From: Allacma fusca
Lineage: Eukaryota > Arthropoda > Collembola > Symphypleona > Sminthuridae
Direction: 5' to 3'
Assembly: GCA_947179485.1 (NCBI GenBank)
Contig: OX359246.1
Location: 49,889,632-49,953,631 of the forward strand
DNA length: 64,000 nucleotides
Part shown: positions 33,853-44,600 of the stretch, in pieces
How positions within the stretch are numbered: the stretch's first letter is position 1
Layout: each line of letters opens with the position of its first letter
Position numbers and translations under genes: made by a program
Notes under the pieces: generated by a model
What the model saw: only the letters and a program-made list of their open reading frames with translations
Told to the model about the DNA's origin: nothing
The model's database searches: none

Positions 33853-34457
33853 TACTTTCTGGTAGTTTAATAAAGCAGTATTCTTGATAATAATCAACAT
33901 GGTTACGTAAAAGATCGCGCTTGCACTAATGCTACAACCATATTTACTGTGCGAATCGCCATCACGTGCTCAATTTCATTAACGATTACAATATTACTCT
34001 GCGTGAACTCGAACCAAGCCATGTATGAAAAGGAAGATGCAGCAATGACTCTTCGTCGTTAGAAGGGTCCGGAGCGTTCTGAGTATATGCAGTATTATAT
34101 ATATTAGTATTCGTATTATGATTATTGTTATATGATATATTATTGTTATATTATTGTATTAATATTCAATGGTTTCACTAATATGTACATTGTATTAACA
34201 TTCAATGATTACAGAAATACGTATATTCTATTAATATTCAATGGTTACACTGATATATTGTATTAGTATTGAATATGAATGGTTAAATAAAGTTGTTGAT
34301 TACGAATCTCATTTGGGATTTATTGTGTTGCAAAATTGATTATATATGGACTTTATTAATTGGGGTTTAAAGATTTACTTTTGGGTTAAAATTACGTATG
34401 TAAATTGGGATTTGAATGATTTATTTGATATTTGGTATGTTGATTGGAGTTGAATTT
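33853..34457. other. AT-rich sequence with TATTAATATTCAATGGTTAC repeats
   Basis: Between about 34160 and 34290, TATTAATATTCAATGGTTAC or a variant recurs about four times at ~50-bp spacing. It precedes the Gypsy relic and could include a decayed 5' LTR, but no LTR pair could be demonstrated. Confidence 0.4.
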
Positions 34458-34625
34458 GAGTATGGAATTTGATTTTTAATTTGAGTATGGCATTTGATTT
34501 TTAATTTGAGTATGGCATTTGATTTTTAATTTGAGTATGGCATTTGACTTTTAATTTGAGTATGGCATTTGATTTTTAATTTGAGTATGGCATTTGATTT
34601 TTAATTTGAGTATTGCAATTGAATT
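34458..34625. repeat. 25-bp tandem repeat, six units plus a partial
   Basis: GAGTATGGCATTTGATTTTT followed by AATTT, repeated six times with only single-base changes. Confidence 0.92.
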
Positions 34626-36879
34626 ATAGTATTGATTTTCGTCTTTATAGTAATAATTAAGTGATTATAATTAAGTGATTATAATATAAGAGTGATTTTG
34701 TCATATGATTATTGAACGTGGATTAGTTTCTAGAATTGAGCGAATACGATTTTATACATGCTTTTGGTTTTAGTTGGTTCTGAAAATTTGGGAATTGTAA
34801 TTTGTTTCTGTAATTGGAATTTACTTTAGGAATTTAGACTTGTGCTTGAAAATTTGAGTTAATCTTGGTATTGAGAATTGCAGTTGGAGTGTGCATTTTT
34901 TTAGTAATTTGAAATTGTTCAATTTGATAATTATTAGAATTTATTTCAAAAATTTCCTTTGACTCTCTAATTGCTCTACATTACAGATTGGATGACTTTG
35001 GGCATTACATAATGTAAACAAGGTACTATTTAGATACTGCTCAAAGCTGGTGGACATGTTATTCCTACTTGTACACTGCAACCTTATAGTATACCCCTTT
35101 AAGTGCTCCATCCTCCAAAGCTCTATATAGCAAATTCAGGAGAGATCTTTGTGCATATTTTCCTGAAGAAGATGATTCCCGACTTGCAGAGAATCTGAAT
35201 AAGTTCCGTCATTTCAGATTCGGTATTGACGACACTATTGACTATATTACTGACACGTTAAGTCTCTTTCATGGGATGAGCCCTGATATGAGTGATGATG
35301 AGCAGTTGCGTTATCTGCTCAAGGGTCTCCCTACCCAGCTATCCCATACTATTCGTAGGACCATTGGGTCTACTGGTTCCTGACTTCCTCAGGGAATTAA
35401 AGTACAACAGTGAGTATCCCATCTCTGTACCCTACAGATTATATTCCAGCCTCCAATTCCTTTACTCATGCAGAATTGTATAATCCTCATATTTCACTTC
35501 CACCCCTTCCCGCATCACAAGTATCTTAGGTGCTCTGTAGTTACTGTAATCGTGAGGGTGACCAAGCTTCCAAGCCCAGAATTTTGTGCAACGTCATGAG
35601 CTCCGCAGTCTTGGGAGCAATAATCAAGGTAGGTCACAGGTTTGGCGAAATCAGTCGGACAGGCTTCAGTCAAATAGAGCTCAAAATAATCAGCCTATAC
35701 CCTCCCTCATGTCCCAAAATAATAATTCCCGTCAGCAATAGTTAAACCAATAGACCTGGAATTACGGGTTAACCAGGCCGATGGTACTGCTCCTCATTTT
35801 GTCACCCCGCTCTATTTTAATTCTGTTGACTCCTTTATATATGATAGATCTCATTATTCTGATTTAAAAGGAATTTACAATTTAGCGAATACTTTAATTA
35901 ATCCTGTTATTGTGTTTACCTATCACTGTAGCCTTTTTAGAGAGGGAAGCTATGATAGATTCCGGGGCTGCTGGGTATGTCAAGATATCTTCAAATCCCT
36001 TCCTTTAACTGCTCAAAATACAGCGTCCACATTAGAGGTTCCCATCCATCTCTGCCTAGCAGTAAAATCTGAACAGAAGTTAGTAATTCCACATGAATGT
36101 GAACTCCCGGTCTTAATAAATAATTATTTTACGTTTTGGAAATTCTCAATTGTCCCCAACTCTTCCTATCCCCCAATTATAGAATATGAATTCTTACATT
36201 TAAATAAATCTACGATTAATTTTGGTAGCAATTTATTGACTTTTCCTTCCTCTGTAGATATTTTAAATACTCCTTGTAGCTGTTCTTTAAATGTAAATAC
36301 GGGGGTTATTAAATCTCCTATAATAATAATACCCTTGATTCTTTTATGCAGGTGGAATCCATTATTTTAAATTCCCAACCATATACTCATTTACGTAATG
36401 CTTATCTTCAAACAATTTATCCTATAGAGATCTCTCCATCCTCTACAGTTAAAATCCCAGCTTTTTCAAATTATTCCAGTTGCGATAACGCTCTGTTTCT
36501 TCCTTTTCAACAAGTTCAATTTAAAAATAATATTTTAATTCCTCATTGTTTATAATAAAATAATTTAACATATTTAACTATCTCTAACCACTCTAATAAT
36601 TATGTGAATCTCCCTTTAAAAACTTACCTTGGTAAACTAGATATAAATTCGGCAATACTAGGTCCCCTTAATGAAAATCTTCATAACATTCCAATGAACA
36701 GTTTAAATATCCAGGAAGCCTCCAGCACCGTTATCCGTGAAGTTCATTTGAATTTTCCTATTGATCCTCAGATAGATTCACTGTCCCTAGGCAATCATTT
36801 AAATTTAGGGTAAGTTAGTTCCCTCAAGCGTCTCCTTTCCTTTTACCGAAAATCCTTTGCATTTCTGATGATGAGCTCG

Positions 36880-37510
36880 GATGTACTCATTTACTTGAGC
36901 TCGACTTCGAGCTGGAGGATAAGACCCCTTTCCAATCCAGACCTTATAATGTCTCTGCCTTAGCGCGTAAGGAATTCGATAAACAAGTCAAAACGTTAAT
37001 TGAGCAAGGTGCGGTTGAACCTACCACATCCCCTTTTACTAGTCCTTCCTTATTAGTTAAGAAAAGTGGTGGCGCATGGTGATGGATTTCCGTAAGTTAA
37101 ATTCTCGATGTAAAAAGTCCTGCTTTGTCCTAGATCTGCAAAATACCATCTTTGATGCCCTTTCCGGGTTCCAAGTTATTTCTAAATTACATTTTGTATC
37201 AGCGTTCCACCAAATTAAAAATTCGGATAAAGTGAAAGAATATTCTGGATTTTTAACTCCCAGTTGTACATTTACTTTTAATTGTATGCCTTTTGGTCAG
37301 GCCTCAGATCCCCAAACATTCCAAAACTTTATGAACAAAATGCTAGGATCCCTTAAGTTGTCTTTACCTATTTGTTTCTTGGAAGCCATTTGCTTTTATT
37401 CTAAATCCTTTGCAGATCATTTGTCCCGCATTGCACAAGTTCTCCGCCGTATTGTAGAATCAAGGTTAACTCTGAAACCTTCCAGTGTGAATTTATTATT
37501 GCCAAAGTGA
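36880..37510 (+). pseudogene. Gypsy reverse transcriptase, catalytically dead
   Basis: Reads RKEFDKQVKTLIEQGAVEPT, SPSLLVKKSGG, then MVMDFRKLNSRC, FVSAFHQI, FTFNCMPFGQ and FQNFMNKML, the standard order of Gypsy RT motifs. The first catalytic aspartate (usual SKLDFLSAFHQI) is histidine here. The YVDD box is replaced by FLEAICFYS, so the active site is destroyed. A frame break lies at about 37076. Confidence 0.88.
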
Positions 37511-37739
37511 AATACTTACGTCATGTGATTTCATGCCAAGGGATTAAAACTGATCCTGATAAAATGTCGTGCTCCCAAAGATATCCATTCAGTTCGTAGA
37601 TTGGATTGCTTACGCTCCTACGATCGTAAGTTTGTCTGCCAATTTAGTAACATTATTGCTCCTATACGTGCCCTGACCTGTAAAAACGTTAGGTTTGTCT
37701 GGAATGATAAATGTCAGGAGTCTATCGAAGAATAAAAGT

Positions 37740-38010
37740 CTAGATTAGTATCTGCCCCAATCCATGCACATTTGGATGAAAATTTTTCCGTAATTCTAAG
37801 TTGTGTTGCTAGCTATGAAGGTGTAGCTAGTTGTCTTTCTCGAGTCCAAAATTATGCTGAACACCCCATCGCTTACTATTCCAGTTCCCTAAACAAACAT
37901 AAAGCGAATTATCACGTTACTAAAATAGAAGCCCTGGCTGTAGTAGAATCTGTGAAGCATTTTCACTCGTATCGTTATGGTCGTGAGTTTACTGTAATTC
38001 ACTCATAATG
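37740..38010 (+). pseudogene. Gypsy RNase H fragment
   Basis: EHPIAYYSSSLNKHKANYHV, then TKIEALAVVESVKHF and YRYGREFTV match the RNase H domain of Gypsy elements. The N-terminal TDAS aspartate motif reads SCVAS, and a stop replaces the TDH motif. Confidence 0.85.
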
Positions 38011-38117
38011 CATGTCACTTTGAGAAACCCACTATCCTGAATTATTGACCTCCCTCTGTACTATTAATTTGGAAGACAAATATCTTTCTCCTCTTAGTGA
38101 CTTAATATATAAGCAAC

Positions 38118-38689
38118 GTGAAGACCCTTTTATTTTCCGTTTTAATTCACAAAGATAGAAACCCTTCTGCTTTAGATGATAATTATCCTGATTTTAATAT
38201 TACTGACGGATTAGTGTATAAAGCTAACAATAAAGTAGGCGATAGGTTATTGCAATTATGTACCCCTAAAGTTTCCGAAATGAATCAACAAAATGTATTC
38301 TTGATTCTCCTTCAGGTAGTCACTTTGGAGTAAATAAAACACTTAATACAATTGAGTCTCGTTATTTGTGGCAGCGAATGACAAAAGATGTCCATCAATA
38401 TATGGATTCCTTTTATACCTGTCAGATTTATAATAATCGAAACTTCCCCACTCATGGCCCTTTAATACCGTTTCCTTCTACTAAAACTTGATACTTGTGG
38501 AATAGATTTCATGGGTCCCTTTTCCGAAAGCCCCAGTGGTAATTATATTTCCTAATCTGCGTCGATCATTTAACTAGATTTGTAGATGCTAAGGCTTTTC
38601 CTCACCAGAATAGTTATGAAGCAATTAAAGCCCTCCTAGAAATTCTTATTTGTCGCCACTGAATCCCTAATTTATTAATTTCTGACTCT
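38118..38689 (+). pseudogene. Gypsy integrase fragment, truncated
   Basis: HFGVNKTLNTIESRYLW and the degraded zinc-binding YTCQIY, then VDHLTRFVDAKAFP and LLISDSSASF, give the HHCC region and the first two acidic-motif areas of the integrase core. The region spans at least three frames. The third catalytic region is absent because the sequence changes at the junction with the neighbouring minus-strand gene. Confidence 0.82.
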
Positions 38690-41243
38690 TCAGCAAGTTT
38701 TACTTCCATAGCCTTGCAAATATTCTGTTCGGATTTCCACATTATTTTCATGTGACTCCACCACAAGCCCATTTTGGAAGCCATAGGACTCCATAATAAT
38801 TTCCCTTGGAGCTGGTGGTGGAGGAATTTCATTTGGAGCTGGAGATACATAGTCTTCGTTAGGGCTCCTTACAATTTCAACTAGTAATTGCAACTATCAA
38901 TTTCAAATATAATTTCAATTCAATTTCAATTGATGATAATTTGCAAGTTGTAAATTGAAATCAATTTCAAATAAAACTTTTTAGTTGTTGATTCAATTTC
39001 AATTACAAATCAACTATCAATTTAGGCATTATAATTGGGAACTTTCACAATTTCAATTTCAAATAGCTGCGTTGCCAAAAATTGATAGTTGAAGTTGATA
39101 ATTGACAACTAGTAAATGTTAAGGCAAGCATGCGCGCAAAGGCAGAAATGTGTAATCAAAGCGCGGAGATTACTCAACTTCCCAAAGAAAATGACACATT
39201 AATGTGCTGCTCATTTCTTCTAATACAAAAGCAACGAAACACTGAAAAAGTAACTCCAATCCAAACCTAATGGGGAACCACCAAATACCGAATCTGAAAA
39301 TCTGTTTGATATTCAAATGAACAGATGTAAATACGATTCCAGGGACAAATTCGATCGATATCATTCAGAGCACCATACAAAATTTACAGACCTGAAAATG
39401 GAGTTCTTAGTTTGCAGTTGGAAGGTTTTTAATTTGAAAACATGGGCAATGGTTTTTATTTTCATAACCGCGTTATGAAAAAATGCATTACATGTTTTAA
39501 TTAAACTGCTTCTCCTATTTTTTCCAGGATGGCATGAGATGTTCGGTGAGCTACTGCTACTTGAATCCTGTAAAATGCTTGTTTTTCACTGCTAATGACC
39601 TATTTGATCTCAAACAGGATTTCCGTGCTTGCTGTGACTACTAAAAATTTTGTCTTTGCCAAAAATGCTACTTCAAGTTGAGAATGTTTGAAGCAAAAAT
39701 CTGTTGTTGTCAACAGGATAGTTGTTGGGGATGGTTAAAATTGTTAATTATAATTTTACAACCTGAATGAGTTTAGTATAATTTCATAGCAAACAAAATG
39801 ACCAGATGTAGCTAACACTATTTTAGTCGAATTTATTTTCATAACCAGTTTTTCTTTTGGTACACACGGGTAAGAATGTAAACCAAAAAACCAATTTCAT
39901 TTCAATTTCAATTCAATTTAATTCCAATTACAAATCAATTTCAACTTGCGCAAGTTTTAAAAGTTGTAATTCACAAATCAACTATTTACGTTGCTGCTTG
40001 ATTAACATAAATTGATTATTTTTCTAGTATTTGATTGACAAATAATCAACTACAAATTACCACTACAAATTGAATTGAAAATTCAATTTCAATTAAAAAT
40101 ACAATTTCAACTAGCTCAATAAATTGAGTTGTGAGGAGCCCTAGTCTTCGTCAGGAGTCGAAGGATTGGTCGAGTCTGGAGACCAGGTAGAAGATAGAGA
40201 GTAGTCCGGTTCCACAGATCGGAAGTCGTCAAAGGATTCCATCTGCAAGTAAGTGAAACAAAACAAATTAATTTTTGGAATAGGCTTACGACTACTACGT
40301 CTAGGAGTAAAGTAAAAGATGAGGTTATGGAGTATTTACAAGATACTCTTTACAAGATAGGATTTTAGTGGTTCAGGAGAAGCAAAAGATTCCGAAAAAT
40401 CTAACGTAGGATCCGAAGGAGGATATGGTTGATTAGTTTTTAGCAAGGGAAATTTGGGTTCTCGCTTCTTAAAGAAGATAATTTTATAGGAACTTGGTGG
40501 TGGAGCTAAATCGCGTTGAATGAACTGTTTTAAATGTTAGTTAAATCTAACCTGAAGTGTACTTATGAGAACCTTTTTCCCCGCACGTATTTTCTCCTCA
40601 ACTACGAGTCTCTTTACCATGCCACAAGCAACGACACTGAAAATATGCATGAGGATTATATATTAGCTTTCTAAAGAGAACAAACACAAAAAATCAGGCT
40701 TGATTCTATGAAAAGCATGCGAATATATAGATGGAATGGATTCTCGAAGTAAATCATCTTTGAAGATAAAAGTTCCAGCTTCAACAAATTTATTGAAAAT
40801 TGGAATTTGTGTCAAATAGAGGTTTTCAATAGAATCCATTAAATTAATAACGTGATTTTTGTCCCAACGCCTAATCTTCTACAGCCTCATTTCAGGAATT
40901 CCGTAGGTCTGCCTTGAATTACCGTCAATAGTCTCACCATCTTGGATGGTAGTATGCACGCAGTGCTGTAGAGCATTAATTTTGTCTAGCATTATTTTAT
41001 GATCTTTTTTTTGTGTATAGGAGTTTTGCAAGATAATTTCAGTAAAAGGTTGCCAATTGGTTGTACATTAAAAAGTATAGGATTTGGTGGGTTTTGTGAC
41101 GATTCGTAAATCATTATGCTCACGAGGAATATTAGATAACACTTACTTCCACTTTGACTCCCGGAAGGTTTGTCTGAACACTCATCTTTTACTTGACAAA
41201 TACTCGTTCTCAGGCCAATTGAGATTGAATATTCGTTAGTCAT
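38690..41243 (-). pseudogene. Unidentified decayed minus-strand gene, split by a TIR element
   Basis: ATG at 41243 opens a short exon ending in GTAAGT near 41140. An acceptor near 41003 would join in frame to sequence starting HKIMLDKINALQHCVHTTIQ, continuing with KIRRWDKNHVINLMDSIENL and FIFKDDLLRESIPSIYSHAF. The same frame carries stops at 40879, 40663, 40537 and 40336. Some could lie in small introns, but 40879 interrupts good coding sequence. Further on it reads DLAPPPSSYKIIFFKKREP, MESFDDFRSVEPDYSLSST, then the inserted element (38860-40143), and finally YVSPAPNEIPPPPAPREI to a stop at 38690. Proline-rich and acidic segments are obvious. I do not recognise the family. Confidence 0.55.
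38860..40143. mobile_element. hAT-like TIR element, family F (CAATTTC word), inserted in a coding exon
   Basis: Ends TAGGGCTCCTTACAATTTC and, reversed, TAGGGCTCCTCACAACTC. Perfect 8-bp TSDs GTCTTCGT lie at 38852-38859 and 40144-40151. Both ends (about 250 bp each) are saturated with CAATTTCAA/TTGAAATTG and related words. The 1284-bp element has no transposase; the short minus frame at 39170-39364 is unrecognised. Removing the element and one TSD restores an uninterrupted minus-strand reading frame across the site. Confidence 0.92.
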
Positions 41244-41630
41244 AATAATTAAAATGTGTATCGTAAATGTGTAGGCTGGAATTGTAAATTGAAGTCTATT
41301 TTAAGCAGATTATTTCTGGTTCCACTCCATCCATAATAATTTACTGTATACTGATGTGTTTGAATAAATGGAACCAACCTTGTAATTTTAACCAACTATT
41401 AGGATATTCACGTCATCGCATAATCAAAATCTGAATTACTGAATTTCTGGCGGCCAAAAGCGCAAACCATTTAAGTATATATTAACAAATGTTGACCCGT
41501 TAATCCGACTTATGTAAGAATTAAAATGGTGCTAATCCATCATTAAATTCTTGGTTTTTTTCATAAATCCTTAATATCTACATCTTTAATCGAAATCCAA
41601 TGTAAATCTGCGAGCTTTTATTCATCAACA
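41244..41630. other. No gene seen
   Basis: AT-rich spacer between the decayed gene and the satellite; nothing recognised. Confidence 0.5.
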
Positions 41631-44600
41631 ATTTCCCCGTCAATCCCTTAATCCAATTCAAGTTGTCAGAATTTCCCCCTTAATCCCATAATCTAATTCA
41701 AGTTGTCAGAACTTCAAAATAATCCCTTAATCCAATTCAAGTTGTCAGAATTTCCCCCTCAATCCCTTAATCCGATCCAAGTTGTCAGAATTTCCCCCAC
41801 AATCCCTTAATCCAATTCAAGTTGTCAGAATTTCAAAATAATCCCTTCATCCAATTCAAGTTGTCCGAATTTCCCCCTCAATCCCTTAATCCGATCCAAG
41901 TTGTCAGAATTTCCCCCACAATCCCTTAATCCAATTCAAGTTGTCAGACTTTCAAAATAATCCCTTCATCCAATTCAAGTTGTCCGAATTTCCCCCTCAA
42001 TCCCTTAATTGAATTCAAGTTGTCCGAATTTCCCGCTCAATACCTTAATCCAATTCAAGTTGTCCGAATTTCCCCTTCAAACCCTTAATTCAATTCAAGT
42101 TGTCAGAATTTCCCCCGCAATCCCTTAATCCAATTCAAGTTGTCAGAATTTCCCGCTCAATACCTTAATCCGATTCAAGTTGTCAGAATTTCCCCCTAAA
42201 TCCCTTAATCCGATTCAAGTTGTCGGAAGTTTGTCATTTAATCCGTTAATCTGAGCCAAGTGATCTCAATTTTGTCATTGAATCCGTTATTCCAATCCAA
42301 GTGCTCGGAATTTTATCATTTAATCCGATAATCCAAGCCAAGTAATCGTAGTTTTGTCATTTAATTCGTTAATCCAAGCCAAGTAATCGTAGTTTTGTCA
42401 TTTAATCCGTTAATCCGAGCCAATTGATCGGAATTTTGTCATTTAATCCGTTAATCTAAGCCAAGTGATCGGAATATTGTCATTTAATCCGTTAAGCCAA
42501 GCCTAAGCATGAGATCGGTTCGGTTCAACGCGGTTATCCGACCATCGGTTAACCGAATCCGACGGTTCGGATCGAAGATTCGTAACCGAATTTAAATAAC
42601 CGAACGGTTCGGATACGTCAATGTCTAACCGGATATCGGTTTCGGATCGGTTCGGTTTTAAGTATGAATTTATCTGTTCGGTTAAACCGACGGATAACCG
42701 ATTTTTAATTTTTTTCTAAACTTTTTAGCAAATCGTAATCGAGAACGACTGTAGCATGAATTTCTCGAGACAGACGGTTGTTTCATTATGTATCTGCAAT
42801 ATATTTAGAAAGCACATCGCATGGACCACGGGCAATCATACATTTGTTCATCTCATCGCAATTATTTCTCACACCACTATTTAATTTTTAGCTTAAATTA
42901 AATAAGTGCCTTATTCAGATTCAGATTTAAGATTCAGATTTTATTTTAATACGGATTCTTTTCGGGCGGCGCCCACATGATCCAAACACAGCATAGTATT
43001 ACTAATGAGAAAGAACAATTAGCCTAAAGATTTGCAAGGAAATTATTCCTGGCAATAAAATTATGAATAAACTTAAATATATCACATTTGAGATCCTTGG
43101 AGGGGTTTCTAAGAAGTGATAGAAGAGATATCTCTGAGTGACATCATGTAATGTGGTATTTCTGCAGAAGTGAATAAGTGCCTTCATTACTACAACTAAT
43201 ATGTCATCAATGGAAACCTCCGACTCCATAATAAAAGCAGAAACTACACGGCAAAATGGGCCTTCAAAAAAACGATGAGAAGCGAGTTCTGGAAACATTT
43301 TGGTCTTACTAGAGGTTTAGTCCTTAGATTTTTAGTTGTCATTTGAAATCAAATAATGGGTAGAATTTGATAAAAATTAGTTTAATACATAATTGCTTTA
43401 AGTTTAAACAACATCTTTATTAAAACAAAGATTTTTAAAAAAAATTAATAAATATATCTGTTTCGAAAGAAGTTTTTATTGGTAAAATGTGCAACATTGT
43501 TTCGGTTATTCGGATAACCGACAAACGGTTCGGTTATAAAAATCATCCGAACCGATTTTTGGCGGTTCGGTTTCGGATACGAATATTTTTTTATCCGAAC
43601 AAAACGGTTCGGTTCGGATTTGAATAAAAAAATAACCGATAACTTCGGTTCGGTTCGGTTACGGTTCGGATTTATGTTTTATCCGAACCGATCTCATTCT
43701 TAGCCAAGCCAAGTGATCGGAATTTTGTCATTTGGTTCGTTAATCCAATCCAAGTGATTGGAATTTTGTCATTTAATCCGTTAATCCAAGCCAAGTGATC
43801 GGAATTTTGTCATTTAATCCGTTAATCCAAGCCAAGTGATCGTAATTTTGTCATTTTATCCGTTAATCCAAGCCAAGTGATCGGAATTTTGTCATTTGGT
43901 TCGTTAATCCAAGCCAAGTGATTGGAATTTTGTCATTTAATTCGTTAATCCGAGCCAAGTGATCAAAATTTTGTCATTCAATCCGTTATTCCAATCGAAG
44001 TGATCGGAATTTTGTCATTTAATCCGTTATTCCAATCCAAGTGATCGGAATTTTGTCATTGAATCCGTTAATCCAAGCCAAATGATCGGTATTTAGTCAT
44101 TTAATCCGTTAATCCAAGCCAAGTGATCGGAATATTGTCATTTAATCCGTTAAACCAAGCCAAGTGATCGGAATTTTGTCATTTGGTTCGTTAATCCAAG
44201 CCAAGTGATCGGAATTCTGTCTTTAATCCGTTAATCCAAGCCAAGTGATCGGAATTTTGTCATTTAATCCGGTAATCCAAGCCAAGTGATCGTAATTTTG
44301 TCATTTAATCCGTTAATCCAAGCCAAGTGATCGGAATTTTGTCATTTAATCCGTTAATCCAAGCCAAGTGATCGTAATGTTGTCATTTTATCCGTTAATC
44401 CAAGCCAAGTGATCGGAATTTTGTCATTTGGTTCGTTAATACAAGCCAAGTGATTGCAATTTTGTCATTTAATTCGTCAATCCGAGCCAAGTGATCAAAA
44501 TTTTGTCATTCAATCCGTTATTCCAATCCAAGTGATCGGAATTTTGTCATTTAATCCGTTAATCCAATCCAGGTGATCGGAATTTTGTCATTTGGTTCGT

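Larger units (their letters stand above)
35120..38689 (+). mobile_element. Ty3/Gypsy LTR retrotransposon relic (gag, RT, RNase H, integrase)
   Basis: The gene order is that of Ty3/Gypsy. Gag-like sequence lies at 35120-35383 (YSKFRRDLCAYFPEEDDSR, LLKGLPTQLS), then a single damaged zinc knuckle near 35530 (CSYCNREGDQ). An unassigned stretch (36346-36813) may be protease or linker. RT follows at about 36880-37510, RNase H at 37740-38010 and integrase at 38118-38689. Stops and frameshifts are frequent. The integrase ends abruptly after DSSASF, where a decayed minus-strand gene begins, so the 3' part and 3' LTR are missing. No LTR could be demonstrated at the 5' side. Confidence 0.88.

Noticed and set aside
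34100-35119. 5' LTR of the Gypsy relic
   Set aside because: AT-rich repeats are present, but no second LTR copy, TG...CA pair or primer-binding site could be shown.
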